A DNA stretch of 64,000 nucleotides from the NCBI GenBank assembly GCA_963557065.1, contig CAUWCT010000045.1, positions 1 to 64,000 of the forward strand, in the 5' to 3' direction. The position numbers were made by a program, and so were the translations under genes. Numbering within the stretch: position 1 is the first letter of the stretch; the number at the start of each line of letters is the position of its first letter. Origin of the DNA: UMGS1370 sp963557065 (GTDB lineage Bacteria > Bacillota > Clostridia > Lachnospirales > Lachnospiraceae). The notes beneath the pieces were generated by a model, which was given only the letters and a program-made list of their open reading frames with translations, did not search any database and was not told where the DNA came from. Positions 8,661 to 17,160 of the stretch are shown here, piece after piece.

Positions 8661-9347
8661 TCACTTTTTCCGGAAGTTCTGAATCAGCAAAATCGAAATC
8701 AGCATCCGCATCATATACTTTACTGCCACCACAGGTTTTAAATAGCTTTCTCCTGCCAGACGCTCTGAAATTTTCACCTGTACTTCCCCCACTTTTGCTC
8801 CCTGCTTAATCAAAAACGAGATGGTATCGGGCTCCGGTCCATAGTTCATCCGCATAGCAAACGCCTTTATCATTTCCTGATTAAACATTCTCATGCCGGA
8901 AGTCGGATCTGTAATTTTTATCCCTGTTGTCATCCGAATCGCTGTTCCAATCAAACGACTTCCGATCATTCTCATGGAAAAATTTTTGGGCTCATTTACA
9001 AAGCGGGAACCAATAATAATATCATATCCCTCATCCATCTTTTCCCGCATTTTTTGAATATACTCCGGCCGGTGCTGGCCGTCTCCGTCAAATTGAATGG
9101 CGTACTGATAACCTTTTTCATAAGCATATTTCATACCTGCCTGAAAGCATCCGGCCAACCCTAAATTAACCGGAAGATCCAGTAAATGGTATCCGTTTTT
9201 TCTGCAAATTTCCGCTGTCCGATCCGTTGATCCATCATTTACCACAATGTAATCCATGTGTGGAAATTTCTGAATCAGCTCGTCCACTACTGTCTCAATA
9301 TTCTTTTCTTCGTTATAAGACGGAATCACCAAAAGTATGTCCTGCAT
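8661..9347 (-). CDS. DPM1/GacI-like GT2, probable polyprenyl-phosphate sugar synthase
   Basis: 228 aa, a compact GT2 with the full dolichyl-phosphate-mannose-synthase pattern: VIPSYNEEKNIETVV, VVNDGSTDRTAEI, a NLGLAGCFQAG acceptor loop, the metal motif QFDGDGQHRPEYI and DPTSGMRMF. It has only one hydrophobic stretch near the C-terminus (MRMLISILLI), so it probably relies on a separate membrane partner, which fits the DUF2304 protein encoded at 5949-6314. It should load one sugar onto undecaprenyl phosphate in the cytosol. It lies 6 bases after the ATP-grasp gene. Confidence 0.85.
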   Translation of the reverse strand: MQDILLVIPSYNEEKNIETVVDELIQKFPHMDYIVVNDGSTDRTAEICRKNGYHLLDLPVNLGLAGCFQAGMKYAYEKGYQYAIQFDGDGQHRPEYIQKMREKMDEGYDIIIGSRFVNEPKNFSMRMIGSRLIGTAIRMTTGIKITDPTSGMRMFNQEMIKAFAMRMNYGPEPDTISFLIKQGAKVGEVQVKISERLAGESYLKPVVAVKYMMRMLISILLIQNFRKK

Positions 9348-9353
9348 TCCTGT

Positions 9354-10376
9354 CTATTCCTCCATAACCAGGATTTGAATCGCTTTTTGAGCCTTCACTC
9401 CAGGCTTTGCCGTCAGCCATTCTTTGCTGGGTTTTTGTCCCTTTTCCCAGGCAAGCAGCGTCTTTGGCAGATTGATTCCTGCTGCATGGCTGAATGGATA
9501 CCCGCCGCCAAATCTGGCGTTCATTTCCAGGATATAGTATTTCCCATCTGACTCAAATACATCCACATCCAAATTGCCTCTGTGGTGCAAAACGCCGCTG
9601 ATTCTCTCTCCCAAATCTCTTAATACCGAATTGTCTACGGTTTCTGCCGCATCTGTTTCTCCGGATCTCATAGCCTCTTTCCTTTTTGGAACCGTAACCT
9701 GGTACTTACAGTTTAAATCATTAATCACGTCCAGACCGTATTCCTGTCCTTTTAGTCTCTCCTGAATCAGGACGCAGCTTTTGGGTTCCTGAGCAGATTC
9801 AAACCTTAAATAACTGTCTCCGATTTCCCGAAGAATTTTCTTATAAAATATCTCCAGTTCCTCTTCATTATCTGCTTCATAAACAGACAGGGAACCCATT
9901 CCCCAACGGGGCTTCACCATAAGAGGATATGACAGTCTGCCTTCCTTTATTGCCAGCTTCGCTTCCTCCATGCTGATAAAACTCTTTGGTGCAGGCAAAT
10001 GGCACTCTGTCAAAAACTCATAGGTTTTCCACTTGTCATTGCAGATTTCAACAACTTCCGGCTGAGAAACAATCACATCCACTCCTATTTTCGCAAACTC
10101 TCCTCGATTGGCAGCCAGCACAGGCAAATCAATATCAAACAATGGGATTAACATTTTAATACCATTGTCCCTGCAGTAATCCAGTAAAAAGGGAATATAA
10201 TTTTTATCGTAAATCAGAGGAGTAACTGTCCACTGATCGGCTGCAGAAAATGCCTGGCATACCTGGCTGTTAGCCGCATGAACACTGCCTCTGCCTGCAA
10301 TCGCCTCTTTAAAATATTCAACCAAATATGTCCTTCTGCCTGCACTGGTCAAAAGGATATTTATTTCCTCATCCAT
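9354..10376 (-). CDS. ATP-grasp domain protein, probable carboxylate-amine ligase
   Basis: 340 aa. It has a PylC/carbamoyl-phosphate-synthase-like preATP-grasp N-terminus (INILLTSAGRRTYLVEYF), then an ATP-grasp domain with YPLMVKPRWGMGS (nucleotide-binding Lys and Gly loop), VLIQERLKGQEYGLDV, and a metal-binding end VFESDGKYYILEMNARFGGG. Such enzymes join a carboxylate to an amine through an acyl phosphate. Located in a polysaccharide operon with a sugar aminotransferase in the other block, it may acylate an amino sugar with an amino acid. That substrate is a guess from context. Confidence 0.82.
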   Translation of the reverse strand: MDEEINILLTSAGRRTYLVEYFKEAIAGRGSVHAANSQVCQAFSAADQWTVTPLIYDKNYIPFLLDYCRDNGIKMLIPLFDIDLPVLAANRGEFAKIGVDVIVSQPEVVEICNDKWKTYEFLTECHLPAPKSFISMEEAKLAIKEGRLSYPLMVKPRWGMGSLSVYEADNEEELEIFYKKILREIGDSYLRFESAQEPKSCVLIQERLKGQEYGLDVINDLNCKYQVTVPKRKEAMRSGETDAAETVDNSVLRDLGERISGVLHHRGNLDVDVFESDGKYYILEMNARFGGGYPFSHAAGINLPKTLLAWEKGQKPSKEWLTAKPGVKAQKAIQILVMEE

Positions 10377-10427
10377 ATGGTCCTCTTTTCTTAAATCCGC
10401 TGTATTTCAGCAAAATCCAGTATCAAA

Positions 10428-10475
10428 GGGGTCAAAAAACCTTTTGACCCCAACAATTATATTGCTATCATACCA
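10428..10475 (-). promoter_or_regulatory. Promoter-like site and leader hairpin ahead of the ATP-grasp block
   Basis: On the minus strand an extended -10 (TGGTATGAT, hexamer at 10467-10472) is followed at about the inferred start by a perfect 10-bp hairpin, GGGGTCAAAA / TTTTGACCCC (10428-10451). Only three T follow, so it is a weak terminator but a stable leader hairpin. The ATP-grasp ATG is about 50 bases further. A second transcription start for the left block is plausible. Confidence 0.45.
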
Positions 10476-10508
10476 TAAAACCCATAGATTGGCTACTATC
10501 ATCGCAAA

Positions 10509-10562
10509 CTGCCGGAGGTTTCGCATAACTGAACTGCTGCGGTTTCGCCGTTCAGCCGGCAG
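10509..10562. repeat. Compound inverted repeat in intergenic spacer
   Basis: Outer arms CTGCCGG (10509-10515) and CCGGCAG (10556-10562) enclose inner arms CTGAAC (10529-10534) and GTTCAG (10550-10555). GGTTTCGC occurs twice inside. It forms a bulged hairpin on either strand. It lies in the spacer between the Rpn remnant and the ATP-grasp gene, which otherwise holds only the promoter-like site and the Rpn terminator. Confidence 0.5.
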
Positions 10563-10622
10563 CAGAGATTCTGAATAAGTGACTTTTAAACGAATTGGGT
10601 ATGTATTTGTAAAATTTATAAA

Positions 10623-10652
10623 GGGGAAAGCCATCTTCTGACAGCTTTCCCC
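10623..10652 (-). terminator. Terminator after the Rpn remnant
   Basis: Minus-strand hairpin GGGGAAAGC (10644-10652) / GCTTTCCCC (10623-10631) followed by TTTAT. It lies 16 bases past the stop of the Rpn 3' fragment. Confidence 0.65.
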
Positions 10653-10667
10653 TCTGGTTCCTTATCT

Positions 10668-11452
10668 CTATCTCTGCACAAAATAGCGCTCTGCCTCTTC
10701 TCTGGAAATCATCAGTTTACTCTGGAGATTTTCTAAAATCCGGTCATCCTCCCATCCATTTTCCCGTCCGATCTCGATAATTCCCAAAGCCCCTTTCTGA
10801 ATCCCTTCTTCTAATCCCTCCAAACGTGCATATTTTCGTTCTGTTTGCAGAAGTTTTTTCTTTTCCCGTTTTTCATCATATTCAAAAATACTCATAGCTA
10901 TCACCTCCGACTTCCAGGTTGTCAGAAAGTCCGTTAATCTTCATTACATCCCTCGTTAATATTGAGCATGGTTACAAATAATTCTAATTCCGGATGCCGA
11001 ACTGTCTTCTCATAAGCTTCTGAAAGTTTTAAAATTTTTCTCTCCGGCATGCGCTGCTCTCCGTTATAAAATACCACAAAATGCGGGATAGGGATTTTTA
11101 TTTGGGAAGACGTATAAAGAGAGTCATCTTTTATAAGCTTTTGATATTCTTTTGTAGCATAAAAAAGAATCCGTAATGGCATATTGGGATTGTAGGTCGA
11201 CTGATGTTCATAGAGACTTAAATGAGAGTCAATGAGAAATGCCAAATCATTTTTCATGTTCATATAAATCGCATTCTCTAATGTTACAATCTCCAAATCT
11301 TCTGGCTCCTGGTAATTAGTTCCATTAACTGCATTAAAAAGCGCTAATAAGCGATCTGGTTCGCGAAACAACATACGGAAGAGCGTGTCCTTATAACTGC
11401 GTTTTGCGGAAAGAACAGCATGTCTCCCCCTTTTGTTTTTTCTTTTTTTCAT
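10668..11452 (-). pseudogene. Rpn family PD-(D/E)XK nuclease gene, broken by deletion and frameshift
   Basis: Two fragments of one recombination-promoting-nuclease-like (PDDEXK / 'putative transposase') gene. The 5' part (10934-11452, from an ATG giving MKKRKNKRGR) has the nuclease core NDLAFLID...LYEHQS and runs through VVFYNGEQRMPER to TMLNINEG, then stops. The 3' part continues in another frame: the codons before its ATG at 10904 read TDFLTTWKSEVIAMSIFEYDE, the family's C-terminal segment, ending at 10668. The usual middle stretch (roughly 50 residues between NINEG and the AMSIFEYDE motif) is missing. It sits between the two polysaccharide blocks, where it has probably decayed after moving in. 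Confidence 0.8.
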
Positions 11453-11646
11453 AATCACTCCCTTGCAGGAGCCTGAACGAAAATCTCCTGCTGTTTCATT
11501 GGAATTGAAAAGCATAGATTTTCTGAAATGAGTAAGAATTACAGACAGCCCATGGGCAGAATCGTAAGAAATATATGCTTTATACTTTTAGTCTAGCACT
11601 CTGACCCAAGTATGGCAATCCCCCATCGAACGCTACTTTTCTACAT

Positions 11647-13107
11647 TTAAAGACCCGATTTCGTTCCTCCTCTTCTCACCACCCCGACCAGGTATCGAAA
11701 ACTTTCCACCTTAAACAGCCAGGACAAACCGGCATATACTGCGATTCCTGCCAGAATCTGGGTAATCAAAAGCAGCCAGTTGTTATGAATGAAAAACTGA
11801 ATGCTATAGACCGCTCCCCCCATAATCACTGATAAAAGAAGGGCGGGAAATACGTCTTTCCACTGTTCTGTAAAGCTGTAGTTCAGCAGCTTTTTGTTGG
11901 GATACGCATTGATAATTGTACCGGCAAAATCCGTTGCTGCCTTCAGCCAGACCATCGCATAAATGCCGAAGGGAATGCTGACTGCCAGCACCAGAAGTCC
12001 CAATACTTTCTTCACAATTTCCAGTTTTAAGAAAATATCGCTTCTTCCCAGCGCATTAATGGCCTGAAGATTGGCTATGTGAATCGGCCACATGGCATAA
12101 GCCACGCACATAATCTGAAGGAACGGAACACAAGGCAGCCATTCTTCTGTCAAAATAATGGAAATCAAAGGTTTCGCCACTGCAATAAGTCCTGCCATCA
12201 TTGGAAATACCACAAAAGCGCTGGTTACAATGGAGCGGCGGACCATTGCCTTCATTCTGTCTCTGTCTTCCTGGCTGGCGGAAAATGCAGGCAGCATAAC
12301 TGCCTGAATAGATGCTGCCAGATTATTGACAATTAACTGCGGAAACTGATTTCCTCTGTTATAATAACCGACCACATCTTTTTGATAAATCTTTCCGATT
12401 ACCATGGTATATAAGTTGTTATAAACCGTATCAATCAGAGAGGAACACATCAGTTTCCATCCATAGGAAAACAGAACCTTTACCCGTTCCATGGAAAACC
12501 TTTTCTCTGGTTTCCAGCCCACTAATCCCCATAAAAAGATCATTAAAAGGAATTGATTTCCCAACTGCTGAATCACCAAAGACCAGGTGCCAAATCCATT
12601 ATAGGCGCCGATTACACCAGCAATTCCAGACAGGCAGGTGGCCAGTAAACTAGCAATACACATTTTCCGAAATTCCATTTTTCTGGAAACAATGGCGGTC
12701 TGAACAGACACCACTGCTCCAAAGAAAATCATCAGCGCCAGTACACGAAGCATGGGCTTTAATTCCGGATCCTGGTAAAACGCTGCCACTGCAGGAGCGC
12801 CTGCAAAAATCAGACCATAGAGGATTGCTGCAACGCCCAGACTTAAGTAAAAAACAGAAGAGTAATCCAGATCATCTACCTGTCTTTTTTGTATCAGGGA
12901 TGTCTGAAAACCGGTCTGGATAAACACATTTGCAATGGCAATAAAAACCAGAAGAAGGGAGATTGTTCCATAACGCTCCGGCCCCAAAAGCCTTGCCAAA
13001 ATCAAAGAAATGACCAGTTGAACCAACTGGACTCCCCCGTTTTCCAACGCCTTCCAAAACAGACCGGACAGCACTTTTCCTCTTAAATTTTCTGTATTTT
13101 CTGTCAT
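11647..13107 (-). CDS. Lipopolysaccharide/teichuronic-acid-type flippase (Wzx/TuaB-like)
   Basis: 486 aa, MOP superfamily, about 12-14 helices. The N-terminus (GKVLSGLFWKALENGGVQLVQLVISLILARLLGPERYG) is the classic signature of the Wzx/TuaB/'lipopolysaccharide biosynthesis protein' group, with YNRGNQFPQLIVNNL in the middle. It should flip the lipid-linked repeat unit built by the glycosyltransferases encoded just upstream. Its ATG overlaps the preceding GT2 stop as ATGA, so it is translationally coupled. It is the last intact gene of the right-hand block before the Rpn remnant. Confidence 0.88.
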   Translation of the reverse strand: MTENTENLRGKVLSGLFWKALENGGVQLVQLVISLILARLLGPERYGTISLLLVFIAIANVFIQTGFQTSLIQKRQVDDLDYSSVFYLSLGVAAILYGLIFAGAPAVAAFYQDPELKPMLRVLALMIFFGAVVSVQTAIVSRKMEFRKMCIASLLATCLSGIAGVIGAYNGFGTWSLVIQQLGNQFLLMIFLWGLVGWKPEKRFSMERVKVLFSYGWKLMCSSLIDTVYNNLYTMVIGKIYQKDVVGYYNRGNQFPQLIVNNLAASIQAVMLPAFSASQEDRDRMKAMVRRSIVTSAFVVFPMMAGLIAVAKPLISIILTEEWLPCVPFLQIMCVAYAMWPIHIANLQAINALGRSDIFLKLEIVKKVLGLLVLAVSIPFGIYAMVWLKAATDFAGTIINAYPNKKLLNYSFTEQWKDVFPALLLSVIMGGAVYSIQFFIHNNWLLLITQILAGIAVYAGLSWLFKVESFRYLVGVVRRGGTKSGL

Positions 13108-14084
13108 TTGCTACCTCTTAATGCATACCAGGTTTTTTGAAGTCCCCGGTACAGCCATGGACAATATAACTCTATATTCAGGAAAAACCGGGTGCGCAAA
13201 TCCAGTTCTTTATAGTAGCGCCGGTACTCCCGATTCTTAACCTGACGGTATTCTTTTGTATTTAAAAGCGTCAAAAAATCCATCCGGCGAAAAGCACTTT
13301 TTATCGCCTTGTCATACTGGTGATTCGTATCTTCTGAAAAAGCCCGAAACATCTTTTTCATGGCATTGTGATGCCGGATCAGATTTTCTTTATAATTGCC
13401 GCGTTCCATCTGGCTGGACCAGGAAACGCTGACTCCCTGCTGATAAACTGACATTTTTCTATCCATATAATATACAGTTCCTCTGCTTGCCATAAAAATA
13501 TGGATAGGCACATCTCCTACCGGACAGTCGTGATACCACTGGGGTAAATTCTTTGCCAGTTCTGTTGGAAACATTAAAGATGCCGTCGGATAATTGGCCC
13601 GTTTATCAATCACTTCTTCCGCCTTGCATACCTTGTCTTTCTTATAAGGGCGGACTTCTTTTGCCCTGAACGCCTTGTCATCAGACTCTATTTTTGCACT
13701 GTGAAAACACATCGTACACTCTGGGTGGGCTTCCATATAATCGACCTGGCGCTGCAGTTTTGTATCATCAATCCAGTAATCATCTCCCTCACACATGGCA
13801 ATGTATTTTCCCTCTGCCCTTGGAAAGTTAAAGGCCCCGCTGATGTTAGAAATCCCCTTGGAATACTGGTTTTCCTTCTGGTACATCGGCCGGATCACAT
13901 CTGGATACTTTTTGGCATACTCCCGAATAATCTCTGCAGTTCTGTCTGTAGAAGCATCATCATGAATGACGATCTCGAATGGAAAATCCGTCTTTTGCAT
14001 AAGGAAACTGTCCAGAGCTCTGGCAATATATTTTTCATGATTATAGGCAATGCAGCTAACTGTTACCAGAGGTTTCTGATTCAT
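13104..14084 (-). CDS. GT2 glycosyltransferase
   Basis: 326 aa. GT-A fold, family GT2: VTVSCIAYNHEKYIARALDS at the N-terminus, VIHDDASTDRTAEII, and a DxD-type metal site in EGDDYWIDD near residue 100, then a basic C-terminal third. No transmembrane segment is evident. It should transfer one sugar to the lipid-linked repeat unit; donor and acceptor cannot be read from sequence. A GGAGAG ribosome site precedes the ATG, 7 bases after the aminotransferase stop. Confidence 0.85.
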   Translation of the reverse strand: MNQKPLVTVSCIAYNHEKYIARALDSFLMQKTDFPFEIVIHDDASTDRTAEIIREYAKKYPDVIRPMYQKENQYSKGISNISGAFNFPRAEGKYIAMCEGDDYWIDDTKLQRQVDYMEAHPECTMCFHSAKIESDDKAFRAKEVRPYKKDKVCKAEEVIDKRANYPTASLMFPTELAKNLPQWYHDCPVGDVPIHIFMASRGTVYYMDRKMSVYQQGVSVSWSSQMERGNYKENLIRHHNAMKKMFRAFSEDTNHQYDKAIKSAFRRMDFLTLLNTKEYRQVKNREYRRYYKELDLRTRFFLNIELYCPWLYRGLQKTWYALRGSK

Positions 14085-14091
14085 AATTCAA

Positions 14092-15198
14092 TCACTCTCC
14101 TAAAATAATGGCGCATATCTCGTCCACTGTTTCCAGCGGTAAGTCCGCATACATTGGCAGAGTCAGCACCTGCTCGGATATCCGCTCTGCCACCGGCGTG
14201 TCATGGGGATTAAACTTGTCCTTATAGCAGTCATACGCATTAATACAAGGATAAAAATACTTTCTCGCAAAAATATTCTTTTCTGCCAGACGGGCGTAAA
14301 TCTCGTCCCGATTCCACTTGTAATCTTCAAATACTACTGGCATATAGGCATAATTATAGGTTACTCTAGGATTGATGGCTGACAGCCGAATCCCCGGTAT
14401 ATTTTCCAGATGGCTGCGGTACCGTTCTGCTGCTGCTTTTCTTTTGGCAATTTCCCGGTCTGCGTACTTTAAATTGCACAGGCCCATAGCTGCCTGGAAC
14501 TCATTCATTTTGCCATTTCCGCCTACATATTCCACTGATTCTTTCCCGGTAATTCCAAAATTTTTGAGTTTATAAAGAATATCCGAAAGCCACTCTTCTT
14601 TAAAGGTTACAACGCCTCCCTCAATGCTGTTATACACCTTGGTCGCGTGAAGGCTGAACATGGACGCATCGCCGAATGTACCAGCTCCCTTTCCGTCCAA
14701 TTTTTCTCCAAAGGTATGAGCTGCATCATAGATTACCTTTAAATGATGCCGTCCGGCAATCTCCTCAATCTGCTCTGTATCACAAAAATTTCCATACACA
14801 TGAACCGGCACAATCGCACAGGTTTTCTCTGTAATCAGACTTTCCAGCTTCTCTGCATCGATTGTAAAATCCCTGTCATTAATATCGCAGAATACCGGGG
14901 TCAGATTGTTTCTCACAATAGCATGAGTAGTGGAAGCAAAGCTAAAAGGCGTAGTGATTACCTCTCCTTTTAGCTGAAATGCCTGCAGTACCATCTCTAA
15001 TGCAGTGTGGCCATTGACAAACAATTCCAGTCCCTCCACGCCCAGATACTTCTTTAATTCTTCTTTTAATTCCTCGTGATACTCTCCCATATTGGTCAGC
15101 CAGGCAGTCTCCCAGATATGCTGTAACTTTTCCACATATTCTTCTATCGGAGGCAGAGAAGCCCTTGTTACCAATATTGGTTCTGATTGATCTCTCAT
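14092..15198 (-). CDS. DegT/DnrJ/EryC1 family nucleotide-sugar aminotransferase (VioA-like)
   Basis: 368 aa PLP-dependent aminotransferase. The cofactor Asp is in IYDAAHTFG (D158) and the Schiff-base Lys in SLHATKVYN (K187). The opening (SLPPIEEYVEKLQHIWETAWLTNMG) and TTPFSFASTTHAIVRNNLTP match VioA-type enzymes that make dTDP-4-amino-4,6-dideoxyglucose from dTDP-4-keto-6-deoxyglucose, more closely than PseC or ArnB types as I remember them. The product would be an amino sugar for the surface glycan, which could then be N-acylated, perhaps by the ATP-grasp enzyme at 9354-10376. Assignment to the exact sugar is tentative. Confidence 0.82.
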   Translation of the reverse strand: MRDQSEPILVTRASLPPIEEYVEKLQHIWETAWLTNMGEYHEELKEELKKYLGVEGLELFVNGHTALEMVLQAFQLKGEVITTPFSFASTTHAIVRNNLTPVFCDINDRDFTIDAEKLESLITEKTCAIVPVHVYGNFCDTEQIEEIAGRHHLKVIYDAAHTFGEKLDGKGAGTFGDASMFSLHATKVYNSIEGGVVTFKEEWLSDILYKLKNFGITGKESVEYVGGNGKMNEFQAAMGLCNLKYADREIAKRKAAAERYRSHLENIPGIRLSAINPRVTYNYAYMPVVFEDYKWNRDEIYARLAEKNIFARKYFYPCINAYDCYKDKFNPHDTPVAERISEQVLTLPMYADLPLETVDEICAIILGE

Positions 15199-15202
15199 AA
15201 TT

Positions 15203-16243
15203 TTATCCCTTCTGTTTCGCTGTGCAGCGAAAATATGCCCGTCTCTGGCGTCCGTATAAAACCAGGCACATCAGATGATATACCCGCACCAGACGCCTCC
15301 TAAGCACCCAGACTGCCAGAATATTTTTGACTCCTTCCGGCTTTACAGATGCTAAAAGCCGGCGAAATTCCGGCCGGTAAGTCAGCTTTTTTATCTCTTC
15401 CAGGCATTGCCTGCGGCTGTATCCAGACCGATAATAAGCCAGTCCTGCAAAGCCGCAGATGTGAAATACCATCCGGTTGTTCATCTCATTTTTTACTGTG
15501 TCTGAAGCCATACACTGCTTTAATAATCCCTGCATTGCCTTTAACATCGTAAAGCAGGTGTCTATGCCATTGACGTAAAATCGGCTTACCAGACTGTCCT
15601 TTGCCTGATGCTGCCAGTAATATAAGACCACCTCCGGCACAACGCATACCCGTCTGCTGCGGGTCAGCATCCTGGCCGAAAACCAGATATCCTCATTAAT
15701 AGACATAGATTCATCATAAGATACAACCCGATCCGCCCGGTACAATTTATTGTTCTGGTTATGGATGATCTGCAGATCAAATAGAGGGATCAAAAGATTT
15801 TTCCCAAACTCTTCCAGCGTGCCGAACCACTTATTTGTCCAGACTCTCCTGTCCCTTAAAGAACCGTCTTCATAGACAAATTCCAGTCCTCCCACCCCGA
15901 TATCCGCTCCAGCCTCCTTTACACTCTCATACAAGATCCGGATAGCGTCTTCTGCCATATAATCGTCTGCATCCATAGTCATAAACCAGACTCCGCTCAT
16001 CTTAGAAAAGCCGAAATTACGGGCGCTGGCCACGCCTCCATTCTCTTTTGTAAACACACGGACTCTCGAATCTCTGCTCTCATATTCCCTGCACACAGCC
16101 AGAGAATCATCAGCAGATCCGTCATCAATCAACAGCACTTCCAGATTCCGGTAACTCTGATTGATAATAGACTGAATGCTTCTGTCCAAATATTTCTGTG
16201 CATTATAAACCGGAATAATAATTGAAATCAGCTCTTCCACCAT
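15203..16243 (-). CDS. GT2 glycosyltransferase
   Basis: 346 aa from the ATG at 16243, which has AGAGGT just upstream; in-frame GTG (16261) and TTG (16264) starts overlap the previous gene's end and are possible. GT2 pattern: ISIIIPVYNAQKYLDRSIQSI, VLLIDDGSADDSLAVC, GGVASARNFG and the metal motif MTMDADDYM. The C-terminal 100 residues are basic and probably sit against the membrane. It should add one residue to the repeat unit; donor unknown. Confidence 0.83.
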   Translation of the reverse strand: MVEELISIIIPVYNAQKYLDRSIQSIINQSYRNLEVLLIDDGSADDSLAVCREYESRDSRVRVFTKENGGVASARNFGFSKMSGVWFMTMDADDYMAEDAIRILYESVKEAGADIGVGGLEFVYEDGSLRDRRVWTNKWFGTLEEFGKNLLIPLFDLQIIHNQNNKLYRADRVVSYDESMSINEDIWFSARMLTRSRRVCVVPEVVLYYWQHQAKDSLVSRFYVNGIDTCFTMLKAMQGLLKQCMASDTVKNEMNNRMVFHICGFAGLAYYRSGYSRRQCLEEIKKLTYRPEFRRLLASVKPEGVKNILAVWVLRRRLVRVYHLMCLVLYGRQRRAYFRCTAKQKG

Positions 16244-16257
16244 ACACCTCTGTTTTC

Positions 16258-17160
16258 TCACCAATCCATTTTTAAAACAGCCTTACAAAACCAGATCTCC
16301 AGCAAAATCACCTGAAAAAATATCCTGGCAAAAGCCTGTTTTGCCAGGCCAATATGGAGATAATGGCCGTAATAATATAAGGCGCTTTTATTTCTGATTT
16401 TCTGCCGCTTCGCTGCACTTTTAAAGCTTTTGGAAATAGAAACAGAATGTTCATGGCGATATGTCTGACACAAAATCAATACGGTCCGATACCCTGCCTG
16501 CTTCAGTTTATACGCCAGTATTTCTTCCTCATTATAGAGAAAAACATTCTCATCATAACCGCCGCAGCTAAGCATTTTTGCTGCATCCACCATTAAAAGA
16601 GAACCATGAACTGCATCTACATAAACTGCCTTTTTTCCCTTAAAATACTGTTTCGGATAGTCTATATACCCATCCAGAATCCGCCTGAATACTCTCCTGC
16701 ATATTGGGCCGGTTTTTAAAAGACTGCCAAAAAAGCCAGACAATTTCCATCCGTTTATCTGTTCCCCAAATACCGGATCTATCATCCTGGGCGCCACTGC
16801 TGATACATCCTGGCACCGGCATAATACGGCTGTCATATTCCGCACACAGGTATCTGTAAATACTGTATCCGGATTGGCAATCAAAACAAAATCTGTCTCC
16901 AGTTCTTCATAAGAATACCGGATTCCGGCATTATTTCCTGCTCCATATCCTCTGTTTTTTTCTGCCCGAATCAGACAGATTTTCTCACGCTCTTTTTCTG
17001 ATTCTTCCTTTAATTTCTGAAGCTTTTCCCAGGAGTCATCAGTGGAACAGTTATCCACTACTACCACATAATCCAGGCTGGGATATCCACAGATCCGCCG
17101 GACCTGGACCATAGTAGTTTGGGCATCATTATAATTTAGTATGACACAGCTTGTCTTCAT
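16258..17160 (-). CDS. GT2 glycosyltransferase, rhamnosyltransferase-like subgroup
   Basis: 300 aa. Starts SCVILNYNDAQTT, with VVVVDNCSTDDSWEKL, RGYGAGNNAGIRYS (acceptor loop) and the metal motif LIANPDTVF, a pattern shared by WbbL/WsaF-type rhamnosyltransferases. FLYNEEEILAYKLKQAGYR supplies the acidic catalytic region. The C-terminus has a hydrophobic stretch (FARIFFQVILLEIWFC) that may anchor it. It overlaps the GT8 gene upstream by 4 bases. Confidence 0.82.
   Translation of the reverse strand: MKTSCVILNYNDAQTTMVQVRRICGYPSLDYVVVVDNCSTDDSWEKLQKLKEESEKEREKICLIRAEKNRGYGAGNNAGIRYSYEELETDFVLIANPDTVFTDTCVRNMTAVLCRCQDVSAVAPRMIDPVFGEQINGWKLSGFFGSLLKTGPICRRVFRRILDGYIDYPKQYFKGKKAVYVDAVHGSLLMVDAAKMLSCGGYDENVFLYNEEEILAYKLKQAGYRTVLILCQTYRHEHSVSISKSFKSAAKRQKIRNKSALYYYGHYLHIGLAKQAFARIFFQVILLEIWFCKAVLKMDW

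Noticed and set aside
10407..10634. 75-codon minus-strand open frame between the Rpn remnant and the ATP-grasp gene
   Set aside because: It runs through two hairpins and overlaps the Rpn terminator; the protein has no familiar domain. Better explained as intergenic DNA with structured elements.
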